Below, in pieces: positions 36,440 through 49,717 of a stretch of 64,000 bases of DNA. The DNA comes from Monilinia fructicola (Eukaryota; Ascomycota; Leotiomycetes; Helotiales; Sclerotiniaceae). The translations under genes and the position numbers were made by a program. The stretch is taken from positions 1,240,001-1,304,000 of the forward strand of contig VICG01000014.1 of the NCBI GenBank assembly GCA_008692225.1, given 5' to 3'. The notes beneath the pieces were generated by a model. It had not been told where the DNA came from and searched no databases. It saw only the letters and a list, made by a program, of their open reading frames with translations. Position 1 is the stretch's first letter. Every line of letters starts with the position of its first letter.

Positions 36440-38078
36440 TCATATGCTTTCTTCCTCTTCAACACTTCTCATACCAGCCTTATACTCTGGGCTCTCCTGG
36501 TCATAACTCACGATCATCAGGTAAAGGACATCCTGCAAATCATTAGCTCAATATACCAGAGAAGCCTCGAGGAGTGACGGGAAGAAACTAACTTTTTGCA
36601 ATATCCTCTTCACGAGGCCGGGTTTTCTTTTCCTGAGTCCCGTTTCAGGGTAATGACTTCCCCTCTTCGGTACGCCTTTCTAATTCGCTTATTTTGTCTC
36701 CTGTCTTGCTTAGCGGCCTTTCGCTCCGATTTTCGTGCCTGCGGATTAACGTGGCCACCAGTGATAAGGGAAATAAGAGATCCGCTACTAGCTGGGTGAT
36801 TTGGGTCAGAGTAGCGGGAAAAAAATTGTGGTTTAGGCGTTGCTAGAGAGCTAGTTGGATTTTCCATTGCCTATTATTTGGTACGTTAGATATTGTGGGG
36901 TAACTTTCAGAAGAGTAAAGAGATGAAGATACTAACATATTTGGCTTGGGCTCGACGATCGAAGTAATCAGTGACAAATTTTCCACTGTCCTTGAGTTTG
37001 TTACCTTTCTGAGCATTATCACTTGCCTCGAGCTCAGCAATTTGGTCCAATTCTGGGAAGATCAATGGTGCTGCTTCTGGCATTTCGAGCTCTCCATAGG
37101 TTGTCCCGCTCGAGAGTTTTATATTCTTCAATGTTTTTTTGAAACCTGTGGTTGTGTCATCAACAGACGAGGCAATGGCTTTGCTGATATCAACAGAGGC
37201 ATGGGTTGTTGATGACTCGGGCTTATATGTAAGTATCAAGCAGTAAAGACCACGAGGCATAAAGAAATCATTGTTTATTCTATCGAGAAAGGTATTTGTC
37301 CTGCACAATATCCATCAGCTTATGTCGAGAGGATTAAAAGATAGGACACTGACCGCGATCGTGCCTGAAGCTCCATAGCCACGCCAACCGCAAATTGAGT
37401 AGCTATTGATACGCCCATCGTGATAGGTCCCGGAACAAAACCTACGATCCCGGCCGCAGCATTTATAACATTCAGCCATGGAGAAGATTTACTCGCAAAG
37501 TAGAAAGTTTTGAGGAAGTCCAAAAATGTAGCTTGGTCAATCCCACAATCTTCCAAGATTGGTGCATATGCTCTGATAAACCCGCGCTTTTTATTCCTCG
37601 GTCTGCGCTGTGGGAGGATGACTGGACAGGGGAGTTTCGGCTTCGTATCACTATTTGTTGGTGGTGGATGATTTCGAAGAAACACATCGATAAGTTCATT
37701 GGCATTCTGTATAGGATCTTCAGATGGAGTAGTCGGGCCAGATCTATCCGCCGCCTCATCCAAAGCCCAAGCTTCTTCATCTCCCCGCTCAGATTCCGTA
37801 TCCGAGGAATCGTCATCCTCAGATTCCTTTTCGATTTCGTGCTTTTCCTTTTCATTTGTTTGCAGAGCTTGGCCATTTTTAATCATTTTATCAGCCTCCT
37901 CAGGAGATATCTCGACATATTGAGGAGGGGGATCGTCGTAACTGTGAGCGCCTGCTCGACTGCTTTCGCCGTTGTCTGAAGGCGCTTCTAGGTGGGTTGA
38001 TGATTTGTTTCGGTGATGATGAATTGCTTCAGACGCAAGGCCAACCCCTGATCCAATGAGTTTAACTAGAATGCCCAT
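36440..38078 (-). CDS. Fungal-specific protein of unknown function, four exons
   Basis: Exons 37354-38078, 36937-37300, 36593-36870 and 36440-36532. The start is MGILVKLIGSGVGLASEA; an upstream in-frame ATG at 38141 is less likely. In order: a short hydrophobic amphipathic N-terminus, an acidic Ser/Glu linker (about 50-130), then a conserved block (RGFIRAYAPILEDCGIDQATFLDFL, about 185) leading into a Gly/Ala-rich hydrophobic stretch (IVGFVPGPITMGVSIATQFAVGVA), a middle domain with NTFLDRINNDFFMPRGLYCL, and a basic tail containing SDPNHPASSGSLISLITGGHVNPQAR. I recognise this as a widespread filamentous-fungal family without assigned function, from memory. Exon 3 needs one base more in the T-rich run 36623-36634 to continue into exon 4 (DVLYLMIVSYDQESPEYK). 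Confidence 0.75.
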
Positions 38079-41000
38079 GGTTGTGATATGAGGTTTTGCA
38101 ATGAGATAATGAGAGTATTGCGTCGATGCAATCAATGACAACGATAAATTGAGAAAGTTGGAGGAAACATATTACAACTTTACCTAGCTCTTCTTATATA
38201 TTTACTCCCTCACCTCATCATATTTCATCCCCTGCCATATCTTATCATAATATAACATCTAATTTCAATCCGTTTCAGTGCATAGCTTCACAAAGATTAT
38301 CAGAGGAGCTGATCGGCTGTAGCTTTTCTCAACGTCTTGTAAACCTCATTTGGTAGGTAAGATGGGGGTTGGTTGATTATGCTGCATGTGGCCCGTGCGA
38401 AAATCTGTAACCGAAAAAACGGTACGGCCGTACGTAAACACACGTAAAGATATCTCCAGCTACAACAAGTAAACATCCTGAAGGATACTTTACCTATTTG
38501 AGGCTACCAAACCGTAGGGCTAAATACTTCGGTGGATCTTGCATAGCCCTGCATAGCCCAATTGCTTTGACTCCCCACGAACGAAAAGCTTTGCTTCAAT
38601 GGATCATCTGTCCTTGTATCAAGCATTGTGGATAAGATCATCATGCCAGAATGCAGATCAAGCTTTTTGGCAAAGCTTACTTGTAGCTTTCCAATCTTTT
38701 GAGACAGCATCGCTCTAACCTTTCAAACGACATATCAAGCCAGCCATGATGTGTTGAAAACCTCGATGATATCTTCAATGGGATCGCTATGCCGCGGGCC
38801 ACAATGGATGATAGTACGGACGGATCGATGCCATCATGATCAGTTGCAAACAAGCAGACAAGCACAGTCTACACGAAGTACCTCGGGCCTCCCCCAAATT
38901 ATCACTATTGTAAAATAATTGGACTGAATAGAGCATTTATTCTGGATCAAACACTTTTATTGTATACCACATAGGTACAGATTCCGATGCTGGTATAGTC
39001 ATGGTCTGAGGTCTGCAGATTGTGTATAGAAGTGATAATTGTGATGTCACTTGGTGCGGTAATAGGGCTGCTGGCGCTCGATTTAAGAATTTGAGAGATA
39101 TATGTAATTATCGCGGGTGCCACAATCAGGCCATTCGTTTCTAATTTGAACGCCTTGAGATGAATGCGAGAACGCCTAATCCCTAGAAGCTCGGCAATAT
39201 ATTTCACCCCAGGTCTATAACATTACAATGTTTTGATAAGATATGGGTCGCTATCTATTACAGTGTTATACAAGTAGTACTTTTCTTCCAAGACGCTGGA
39301 GCGATGCATCCAAATACGCCACGCATTCATGATATTACACTCTCGAGGCAGCAAAAGATCATTAGTGATGATGGAGCCTGGAAGTATCCGAAGTTTCTTC
39401 AAAATATGGAGACTATATCAAATCTTGTATGTAGGAGAGCTTGGAGGCCTGCCCAAACGTCGACCCTACTAATTCCGAGTCTTTGGCGGTCTTCCAACAT
39501 ATTTCGGCCAGTGCCTCAATCGCCTCTTCATGGGCTCAACGCTGTATAGGAGGTGCACCCATCGATAGTTTTGGTGAAGCAGCCAGTGAATCTATACCAA
39601 TGATTAAAAATTGTTTTTGAGGAGTTGGGATATTGATATGATCTCATCGGAATTCTGAGTTGAGATAATCTAGTGGGTTGTTCCTTCAATTTTCATGTAC
39701 AAGATCATTATTCCGCACAGTTTTTCTCTCTCTTTGGATTAAACTTCTACTACTTTGGTCTAAACATTTATATGAGCTGTAGATATCTTCCAGGTCCCAT
39801 CTTTAAGGTCTGTGCTTGTAACAGTTGTTGGATTGAGGCTACGTCCCTCACATTTCTTCAAAGGTCTAAATAGATCTACCGAGACATATGTTCACGCTCA
39901 GCTGTCAAGTGATTATTGCGTTTACTCAAAGCAGGTGCTCTGTGTCCAAGAGATGCCTCAGCGTTTAGGGCAAAGTCTTTGAGATATTGCAAACCAGCAA
40001 AAATTCAAAATGAACTCATGTCAGGGACTACGAAAGGGTATCTGAAGAGTATCGCTTTACTCGAATTTAGAGCGGCTATGCTTAAAACATCAGAATTAAA
40101 CCACATAGCAGGCTCGGGGGCGCTAGACCTCTGATTCTGGGCATTTAGATTATAATATAACTTGAATTTTTACCAACATTACCAAACTTATAGCTAAGCC
40201 TATCAGCTTCCTTCAATAAAGATAGCTCATGATATACACAATATTTTTGCGGAGTCACTTCAATTGATCTGCTGTGCAAACAGAGACAACAAAACTATTG
40301 ATGAGGCTTGACTTTCATGCATGAACCAATCGTTTTCATGATACGTGTAGATTTCACTGCTAATTTCTAATTGTGTGTTCACTGAGGACAGTCGTACATA
40401 CTTGAAGGGTATTGCAGAAGAGGCTTTTGTTAGGTGTTATAATGATAATATCAGCTTTGACTAAGTACCATGGGCTTGTAAATGGAAATCTATCAGGTTA
40501 AACCTCCTTAAAGTGGAGAGTGAGGTATTTGTCTTCTTGAAATCTACCAAGGAGAGTAACTATTCTAAATCCTGGGCGATATTATTCTTTGAAGGTATAT
40601 TGGGTAATCTGTATCTCTCCACCTCAGGTGTTACGAAATATCATTGAAACATACTATGCATGCAATAAGCCACACAACATTTTATCCACGACTTTCCAGT
40701 AAAACACCACACAAGATCTTCGAACAAACAGGGGTTTCTCGTTTGATCTCCCAAACAAATCCTTCAAATCCCGATTCTCCATCCTTCTCGTGTAACTGCA
40801 TGTAAGCGCCAAGATTTTTCATGTCAACATCCTACCTATCTGATGATCTACAACTTATACTGTGCCTTTCATCCTCCATATATGGTATTTTACAATTTGA
40901 TTACCACCAGAGTGAGAAGTTGTCTGTCATGAATCTACCATTGTGATGTCTTTGGACAATTATGGACGTACCTCTAGTGTGCAAAACCGCCACCTATTTA

Positions 41001-41197
41001 CCCATCACTAGTGATCCTCTCCTTCTCAAACGGAATTTAAAAGTGTAAATGATCCGTTTCCACAAACAAATACCGGACGTCAAGTGAATAAAGTTCGAAC
41101 CTAAAGAGGGCTAGGGCAATCTCTTTCTTCCACTCCTAAGCTTCAAGTTTTTGAACTTCCCAACCCTTCATGATACCAATTCAATATATGCTTCAAT
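38079..41197. other. Intergenic region with only short unrecognised frames
   Basis: About 3.1 kb, AT-rich. Two adjoining minus-strand frames at 38504-38865 and scattered plus-strand frames at 39.3-40.1 kb might be relics of a decayed gene, but none resembles a family I know. Otherwise nothing is seen. Confidence 0.45.
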
Positions 41198-42766
41198 ATG
41201 TTACGCTCCACCTATTTCTTCCGCAAAATAGCTCTCCACTTTCATATCCCACATCCCCATACGCTCATCCCAAGCCGACCCGCCCTTCTCTTCTTCCTAA
41301 GTAGCGCCTCCCTCTGGCTCCTACTCTTTTCCTATTTCCGCCATATTTACTGGCGAGATCCGCATTCTGCATTTTTTGACAGCACACATATCTATGAGCG
41401 AGACTATTCCGCTCGGCGTCAGACTTCTGGGTTGAAGTTTTTGGATGCATTGGTGGATGGCAATCATACATCTCTATTCAGTAACTCTACTTCAAGCCTT
41501 TCAGGAGACTCGGATGAAGATGGCGATACAAACGTTCCAGATATGTGCATCGCATATGTAACTATCAAACGCGATATGCAAGATAGGAATGAGGGGAGAC
41601 AATACATAGATGCAGCGCTAGGAACTATGGTCGATGGATTGAGTGAGGAGGAAAGAAGGAGACTATGGATTTATGTATTATTTGCGGATTTGGATCCGAG
41701 TGTTCATCCATTGTGGGAGGAGGAATGGTTGGGGAGAGTGGTGGATGAATATGGCGGGTATAAACTTTCAGACGAGAAAAAGATGTGGTTAGGAGATTTG
41801 ATGGCGCAGAAGGAATGGCAGATTAAAGGGGTCTTGTAAGTATATTCAACCCCCCCCTCTGCTCCTTTCTCTGTGGATTTTCTCAATACTCCCAAGCGAG
41901 TACAAAGTGCCTAACTTGAAAACACATCAGTGACTACGCATACGCTCTCAATTACTGCTACCATACCCACACCCCCTATATAGCAATCTTCGAGGATGAC
42001 ATCATATTCGCCCAAGACTGGTTCTCACGCACCACATCCGCCCTCGACAAAATCGAATCACTCTCGCAAAGTCCCGGAGGCAAGTTCTACGATTGGATAT
42101 ATCTACGCCTATTCTATTCCGAAACATTCTTGATGTGGGACGAGAGAGTAGACTTCTGGTATCGGCATATGTATTTCCTTATTTTCTTATCTTCTCTCTC
42201 GACTATTACCGCTCTCATCTTTGTACGCAGTAAAGCTAGCGATAAGAAGAAAGCAGGGTGTTGGTTGGACAATTGGGCCATTTTCATCGTGGGAGTGGTT
42301 GTTGTGCCGGCATTTATCACCTTGGGGTTCATGGCGGGGAAATATAATTTGCCGTGGTGGGAATTGAGGGGAAAGGAGGTGGTGAAAATGAATAGTGGGG
42401 GATGTTGTACGCAGGCTATGGTTTATCCCAGGGAGAGAGTGGAAAAATTGAGAAGTTATTTGATGGAGGTTGGGAGAGGTCAGACAGATTTGATGATTGA
42501 GGAATTTTCAGACAAGGAGGGGCTAGAGAGGTTGGCGCTTGGAAAGCAGGTTGTCCAGCATGTTGGTGCAAAGAGTAAGTTTTTCTATGATTTGGGGAAA
42601 GGTAGAGGAAAGGAAGTGTTGAGAATATTGAAGATGTGATGCTTACTTTTGTACAGGCTCTAGAGGTGATAACCAGATGAATGCGATGAGTACTTGGGCA
42701 TTTCACTTTGAAGAATATGACAAGGTTCCAGTATTCTCTGGACATGATATAGAACTATTGGAATAA
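41198..42766 (+). CDS. PGAP4/TMEM246-like GPI glycosyltransferase
   Basis: Exons 41198-41835, 41931-42574 and 42657-42766 give 463 residues in frame. A transmembrane anchor lies near residues 29-46, followed by a luminal glycosyltransferase domain: VTIKRDMQDRNEGRQYIDAALGTM, then the acidic metal-binding motif IAIFEDDIIFA (about 260). After the Asp motif, two hydrophobic helices (YFLIFLSSLSTITALIFV and IFIVGVVVVPAFITLGFMAG) interrupt the domain before it resumes at WWELRGKEVVKMNSGGCCTQAMVYP. This membrane hairpin inserted into a GT-A fold is the hallmark of PGAP4, which adds N-acetylgalactosamine to GPI anchors in animals; the sugar used in fungi is not something I can read here. Golgi membrane is expected. 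Introns are 95 and 82 bases. Confidence 0.8.
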
Positions 42767-44447
42767 ATTATTGTTCCACTTATATTGGGAAATTGGCATC
42801 GGAACAAAGCTTTAGGAACCACCTCAATATCCGGTATCAATCTTGATGTGGAAACTACCATTTCATATTTTAGGAAATGATAGGATAGTTAAGATACTGG
42901 ATGGGCAGCTTCAAATCGGGAGGTCCCAAATAGAGAGCTTATCTAGAAGTGCAGTCTTACGAACTGGCATTCTATGATATGGAAAGAGGAAAGCTCCGTG
43001 TTATAGGAAGCAAAAATCCAGGAGATATGCTCGGGTAAGGCTAAAAAAAGTCCAAAATTTGTGCAAGTCCTTCATCCGAGGACAGCGGCCTATCTGGATG
43101 GAGCCCAGGTAAATTAGCGTACAAGTGTAGACTTTTAGTTGGAATTCCAGCAAGTGAAGTCTGCATCCTTGGATTAAAAATGTATCAAGTCTAGCTTGGC
43201 TATAAGCTGGCTAACTAGGTCTACACGATTAGAATAAACAATGACAAAATTCTATCAGCAATACAAATATAGATGAAAGATCGAAGTATACCTTTCTTAG
43301 AACGCAGGGGCTCTAGACGTGTCGCTAACCGAAGACTGTCTTGTTAATGTAGCGTTCAGATAATGATTCAGGAGACCTAAATTCCAATATCTACCTGAAC
43401 TAGAGAGAAGAGAATAAAACGAGCGTCCATTCAAAAATTATGGCTTCCTTGAGCTTTTCGCAAACTAGATTTCAAATGCTTCATTCTGTATACCGTCTCT
43501 CAAATCCGGAACAATGTCCTCAACTATCAACAACTATCTAATCACCATCTACTTCTTAGAAAATCGGGTACCAGCGCAAACCCAGTGTGTCCAATAATGC
43601 GAAGGAATTTCAAGTAGTTCGTTCGAGGAACCTGGAATTATCCAGTCCAATCTAATCCGACAAATTCGGACGGGATATGCCAAAAACGTTACGTTTTTCC
43701 AATAAAAGCAAATTCTATTGCTCATCAAAATTTATACTTTTTAGAATAAATCGTGATATTATGAGTAGAATAATAGTCCAAAAAGTTTATCTAGTCCACA
43801 CAAACAATCTCTACAGATTCTCAGACCAGGAAGCAGAACCACTTTCCAGCCCGTGTAAACCTCATTCATCAACGAGAACAACAAGATCATCCCCCTCACG
43901 CGGACGGAAGCTTCCTTTCCAAAATAAATGTAAATCAGCTCATACTCATCAAGTAATAAAAAAGACCACCACTAATGCAGGGGCAAGGATACGAGAATTC
44001 GATTCTTTGACCATTACTACAGAGTCCCTCATCTGCATGCGCGCACGGCGCACGCCGCACGCCGGGGAACTTGGGTATTTGCAAAAATTGGCGGCTGGGC
44101 TTCCTTGAAAGCAACAAGGTGGTCGGATAATTGAAGTTGTGGGTGATGCTCGTATCGACGGACGGAGATATCGTGCATATGCAGAAAGAAGTCGATGCGG
44201 GACGAGCGGGGAAGGGTTCACATGTGGAAGGGCGGGGGTCCATGGGGCGGATATGGGGTTTCCAGAAGGGGTAATTAGATTCCGGTTGTAGTTTAGAGTT
44301 TGGAGGCGGGTGAGGGTAATAAGTAGATAGAGAGACATACAGATGGATAGATATATGAGCGTCTTTTCCGTTCAATGAAGAAGGAGAGAAAGAGAAAGGA
44401 AGTGTGCGAGAGTTTCGGTTCGCGTGTTCGTATAACCCTTTGCAATC
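42767..44447. other. Intergenic region
   Basis: No gene recognised. A purine-rich leader (GAAGGAGAGAAAG) precedes the amidohydrolase start. Confidence 0.5.
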
Positions 44448-45668
44448 ATGTCTCCCCGCACGATACCTCCGCTCGTCACTCCTCTCAACCTTGCTCCTCG
44501 CCCCCGTCTCCATACTCGCTGACTCCATACCCCAACAAATAAGCCTCAATTCCGGACGACCAACCTTTCCACAGCCCTTCAACGTCCATCGCCGGCAAAA
44601 TCGCCCTCGAAGAGCACGTTGGCAATGATCTCCTCGCTGGTCTTTTTACCACCCTTACTTCCCCAACACCAACGAACCGCAATACTCCGACCCGGCATAT
44701 ATTGCGGATGTTGGGGAAAAAAAATGACGGATATCAATTCGCGGATTGCGAACATGGATGCGGCCAATATAAGCATTAGCGTATTGGCTTTTGGAACCCC
44801 AGGCATCCAGGGGATTTTTAATGCGAGTTATGCGACATATGCGGCGGGACGTGTAAACGATTACCTGGCACGTACGTACAAGAACGGGAATTATTCGGGG
44901 AGATTTGAGTTTTGGTGTGAGCTAGGAGTCCCTTTAGCCGCAGGTTTGGCACGTCGCTAACGACAGGCACTAGGTAGCAACGCACTCCAAGAGCCTGCCA
45001 AAGCAGCGGCCGAACTCGAGCGCTGCGTCACTCGGCTGGGGGGCGTGGGATCATTCGTGGGCGGCTATATACTAATAGCGGCGGCGTCAATGGAACGGCA
45101 GATGATATCGTGTATCTAGACGATGCGAGCATGCGGCCGTTTCTGGAAAAAGTCGTAGAGTTGGATGTGCCAATTTACCTACATCCCCGCATGCCTGCAC
45201 CCAGCCAACTCCTCAGCGTCAAGGGGCTATGAATTTCTCGGGTCCTCGCCCTTTGGATTTTCCTCCGAGACGGCGGCCCATGCGTTGCGTCTGATGGTTT
45301 CGGGGACGTTGGATAGGTATCCCAGCTTGAAGATTGTGCTTGGGCATTGTGGGGAGGGGCTCCCCTTTTTTCTTCCGAGGATAGATCATCGCTTGAGACA
45401 TTTTAGGAGGGAACTGTTTCATAATACGCTTACGATGGAGGAATATTGGGCGAGGAATTTCTATGTTACGACGGCTGGGGTGCAGGATGTGGGGACGCTG
45501 GAGGATACTATTAAGCGGACGGGAGAGGGGAGAGTGATGTTTAGTGTGGATTATCCGTTTGAGGATACGGTGGAGATTGCGGGGTGGTTTGATCGGTTGG
45601 AGATGAGCACGAGTACGAAGATGAAATTGGGGTATGAGAATGCCAAGGCGCTTCTTAGATTGACTTGA
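44448..45668 (+). pseudogene. Secreted amidohydrolase-2 family protein, disrupted by many small indels
   Basis: Pieces in successive frames reconstruct the order of an amidohydrolase_2 (resorcylate/dihydroxybenzoate decarboxylase-like) enzyme: a signal peptide (RSSLLSTLLLAPVSILA), the metal motif KIALEEHVGN, NISISVLAFGTPGIQ, a His in YLHPRMP, LGHCGEGLPF with IDHR, and the Asp in FSVDYPFEDT. An intron is likely between about 44915 and 44966, though its phase does not fit as written. Frame breaks occur at a C-run 44454-44457, near 44590, a T-run 44643-44647, an A8 run 44717-44724, TATATA at 45066-45071 and a G-run 45223-45226. The longest intact piece is 45227-45668. It is either a true pseudogene or a locus with poor base accuracy; most breaks are in homopolymers or dinucleotide repeats. 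Confidence 0.7.
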
Positions 45669-46861
45669 CGAGTTTTTGGGTGGTTTCGTTTGTTGGGTCA
45701 GTGGACATGTATCTTTATCTTCCCATCAGGCTCTTTAGTTGAACAGAAGATATGGATTGCTAAGACTCAATGATGGGCTAGCGCAAGTAATCGTGTATCA
45801 GGTGAGTGAGACCATTCACGGCCTTCATCCGAAATTTAGAATCCCCCTATTCGAACCCAAAAATACCACTACCAGAGCCCCCCCCCCCCCAAGCGAGATC
45901 ATCAACCATCCATATCTCATAGCAACAACAATAACATAAAAAGTATTAGCAAGAGCATTATACCCATCATTTAGAACCAGATGAACGATAAACAGGAAAG
46001 GAGGGACTCTCTGGTATACCATCAATTATAATCCATCTGCCTAAATGAATATAGGGTTTGCGATGCGTCAATACACTTCATACATTTCCATTATCTCTTC
46101 CCTTTTTCACATTGATACTTACCCAGTACACTTCTTAATATCCAATCCTCTATTATTCTTATGTGCCTCATTTCTCTACTTCAATATTCCATCAATGAAC
46201 CCATTACGCCCTCCTCACATCTTCATTTTTGAAACCGACGTGTGGAAAAATGACTGACCCCTGATTCGTAGATATGGAAAGAGTCCATGTGATTTCGATC
46301 GATTTATTTATTGACACTTCATTAACTCTTCATCGACTTCTCATACAAGATGAGAAAGAGGGAGGGTTAAGAAAGGAGTTTGTGGGTAATATAATTGGAG
46401 GATGAGAGTGAGTGGGTTGGATTGATATTTGGGATTGGAGGGGATGGTAAGAGATAATGAAAGGTTTTAATGAATTGTAGATTGTAGTGAATCGCAACGG
46501 TGGACTGAATTATGTTGCAGTAAACTGGTCATTGAATCAAGTCAAACAAAACAACTCATTGCACCTTTTGCGCTTGAATATATGAACAGACTATTTATTA
46601 ATACCGCGATTGAAGTCGCTGTTATGAAATGTAGAGTGAACTAAAGTACACCAGAGCGCCCCTCGGATTGTGTAGTATGGTATCTCTCGCTCCAAAAGCA
46701 AAATACAAAGAACAAAAAAGAAAAAGAAAATATCGTTTCCGTCGTATCATTAAATGAAGTTTTACCCTCCATTTCTTGTTCCCACAAACCATTACCAATC
46801 ATCTCGATCTATCTCCTAAATCCACTGATCTCCCCCTCCCCTCCCCTCCCCTCCCCTCCCC
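45669..46861. other. Intergenic region between convergent genes
   Basis: 3' flanks of the amidohydrolase (+) and the SUR7-like gene (-). It has a poly-C run at about 45880-45890 and a CCCCT repeat at about 46833-46862. No gene recognised. Confidence 0.55.
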
Positions 46862-46862
46862 T
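46833..46862. repeat. (CCCCT)n microsatellite
   Basis: Five-base tandem units abutting the stop codon of the membrane-protein gene. Confidence 0.85.
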
Positions 46863-47677
46863 CATCTCCCAACCTTAACCCCCAAACACCAAAACCTAGT
46901 AGCGATTTCTCCTCTCTGCCAGAAATGTCTCCGAGCAGGACTAGCACCACCCACGTAGCCCTTCTCACCGACCGACCCCCTACGTCTCTTCTCATGCATC
47001 CTCTTACTCAAACACGTCACAAACACCAACACCGCACCCAAGAACCCCGCCACCATCGCCGCCAACACGCACCAGATCCCCACGCTAAAATAAGCATGAC
47101 TCCCACTCGCATCCCCATTCACATGATTCTTGATGATGCCAAAGAGGACGAAATCGCACGCCATGGCGACGAGCGCAATGATGAAAGCGACGAAGGACAC
47201 GAGAGACGCAAGGAATGATCCGATGAAGCCGGCGCCCAGAGCGAGCAGGAACGCAATGAACATTACGCCGCAGGCGACGGGGTGCAGAATCATCACCCGA
47301 GTCAGCCCCTTGGACGTGTCTTCGGAGGCGGTGCTAAAGTCTGTGGACTCGATGTGGGACATTATAGATGCGGGGTTGTAGCCGATGTGTTTCTTGGTGC
47401 AATAGTCGTTACCCTTTCTGTTTGTGGCTTGGTTAGCAGAGGGCTTCGACTTTGGTCTCTCGGAAGAGAAAATCACGTACGTATCAACGTCCAAGACGCA
47501 ATAACCAAAAGTACCAAACGAGACCACGGAATTAGCATTCTCAGTTCCATTTGTCAATTTTACTTTCAACATTCCGATATCATTAATGACCGGAGCGGAA
47601 ATGGTAGTTATAAGGAGAAGAATCGCAGACGCGAAGAGGAGAAATGTGCCGATATGGTGAAGGAATCCGGTTGCCAT
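46862..47677 (-). CDS. SUR7/PalI (Rim9)-type four-span membrane protein
   Basis: Exons 47481-47677 and 46862-47417 (63-base phase-2 intron) give 250 residues. The first membrane helix lies at about 5-27 (HIGTFLLFASAILLLITTI), followed by an extracellular loop with GTFGYC...CTKK.IGYNP, the two-cysteine pattern of the claudin-like SUR7/PalI family. Three more helices follow (about 115-200), then a basic cytosolic tail (KRMHEKRRRGS). Members organise eisosome/MCC patches (Sur7) or act in ambient-pH sensing (PalI/Rim9). The short tail is more like Sur7-type relatives than PalI, but I cannot decide from sequence. Confidence 0.8.
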   Translation of the reverse strand: MATGFLHHIGTFLLFASAILLLITTISAPVINDIGMLKVKLTNGTENANSVVSFGTFGYCVLDVDTYVIFSSERPKSKPSANQATNRKGNDYCTKKHIGYNPASIMSHIESTDFSTASEDTSKGLTRVMILHPVACGVMFIAFLLALGAGFIGSFLASLVSFVAFIIALVAMACDFVLFGIIKNHVNGDASGSHAYFSVGIWCVLAAMVAGFLGAVLVFVTCLSKRMHEKRRRGSVGEKGYVGGASPARRHFWQRGEIATRFWCLGVKVGR

Positions 47678-49717
47678 TTTGATGGTTGATATTGAGGGTT
47701 TGTTGATGGTATCTTTTGTACTTTTTGTATTTGTTGTAATTATCGTATTGTATTATTTTAATTCACGGTGTATGAATGAGGCAAATGGTCTAGTATTTAG
47801 ATATGTAGATCGAAGACGTTGACTTTAAGTCTTGCTGATTTTTTATCGAATATCAAAAGGCCGATGCGAAATCTCAGAAATCTCAGAATACTAAAGAACA
47901 ATCGAAGAAGAGGATTCCTCAAGCTTTATTAATAAACCATATCTTTACAGAGATGAAGTGGCCGGTTGATATCTTAAGCTTGGTATCCTGATTTTGTGTG
48001 ACCAAGTTGTTGTCTCTTGGAAAAATACAAACATCCAATCCATCAACAAACAGGGAAATTGATAGTTGGTGAGGGTCAACAGTGAGTGAATGATTGGCTT
48101 TGAGCATGGTTCATGTTCGTCGTCATAGCTTTTGCTGCAAGCTGGAGGTTACCTGCCCAATATCTATTCAAGGATTTATATTTATTGCGGATGAAGTGGA
48201 TTGTGTTTGGAGTGATTGTTTTAGTTGACGAGGGAAAATGAACAGGAGTATGATATTTTGATTCATTCGTTTATTCATTAAGGTTATTGATTCATTGATT
48301 TATTATTCATTGAGTGAAGATATCAAGGAAGGTTAAGACCCTTACTATATTGTTTGATATTCTTTAATCAACAGATCTGATTACACAGTTCTGTAACGCC
48401 GCTTCATGCCATACCTACTAGGCAATACAATACAATACCTAGGTACAATACACTAAGGTTCTGTCAACTAATTTAGCGGAAACTGGGGAAAAAGAGCCAC
48501 AGCGGAAGCTTATTTTACTGCTAAGTAGATTGGTTGCGTTAGTCAACTAGAACTAACTTTAAGGGTCTGAACTCTTTTTCATTGAACTGTTACTACTCTA
48601 TTTAAATACCATCTATCATCATATATATTTACATGACAAGTATATCTTCATTCCAACGTATTTTTGTGTTGATCAACATTCAATCACGGCTAAAGCCTTC
48701 CAACTCCCAATCCAATCCCCAATCTAAAATCTGAACCCAGAGCGCCCAACAGAAAATTCCAGAGGTACGTTACGTACTGACCTGTGACGTCGTGCAGTCA
48801 CAGACCAATAGCTGATTAGGCCCCTAACCTGTCCCAAATGACGTAACCATCTCACCTATATTCAGGGGTCCAACCAAGATATCGTGGCGACGCTGCATTT
48901 TGATATTCACGCCAAAGCTCATCTCATCTCATTTGCCGAATTATCAATGAATGGTGTTGTTACAGGTATCCAGCGACTTTTAAGTTAATTATGATTCTTT
49001 AGACTTCTTTTTATGGGGCGTCATCTCGGATATTGAGGTTAGCTGAACTCGGCTATTCCTTGATTGATTCACGGCTAGGTACGCCAAGCGATGTGACATG
49101 ACATGACAACATTCACACCTACGTGCATTTTATTGTCAATGTTGCATTTTTTGGTAATTTCCTCTATCTAATGATGATATCTAAAGATGCAAAGTCAGAG
49201 GCAGAGGGACGTTGAAATACTATAGTAACTGCGTGGCGCCTGTTTGTTGGTAAGTTTTGGTGTATTGGTATGTTAGGCAAGTTAGGTATTGCAAGTACTA
49301 GTCGTATCTGAGCTTGGGAATTCTTCATACAGCAACATGGTGAATGATGCCATCACCTTTATGATATAAGAGTGTTGCGGGTTCCATGTTCCAAGGTTAG
49401 ATGAAGGAAGTATCTATATCATTTGAAAGATTGTTTTTGTTGAGACGGTATGTTACCGCTTATATTACACGCACTTCAAGATATACATACTGGAGTAGTA
49501 TAAAGTATCCCCGGGTATATTCCCGTATACATTTCCAACCCTCAATTTTATACACTGATCTACAGATACATGATAAACTCCCTCAAGTGTTCAATTGAAT
49601 GTTCATAATTTACCCATGGAAAGGCTAAGAAACGCCCATTATTCCCTTTCCTACTGGTAACTTCGTATATTAACCCCTGCTAGGAGCAATAATTATGTAT
49701 TCTACACCTTTCAGTTA
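47678..49717. other. Intergenic region
   Basis: About 2 kb with no recognised gene; a TACCTAGGTA palindrome lies at 48436-48445. Confidence 0.55.

Noticed and set aside
38504..38865. Two adjoining minus-strand frames as a two-exon gene
   Set aside because: I could not match them to any family or find convincing start and splice signals.
43935..44582. Minus-strand 215-residue frame overlapping the amidohydrolase start
   Set aside because: Composition is not protein-like and it conflicts with the signal peptide and metal motif on the plus strand.
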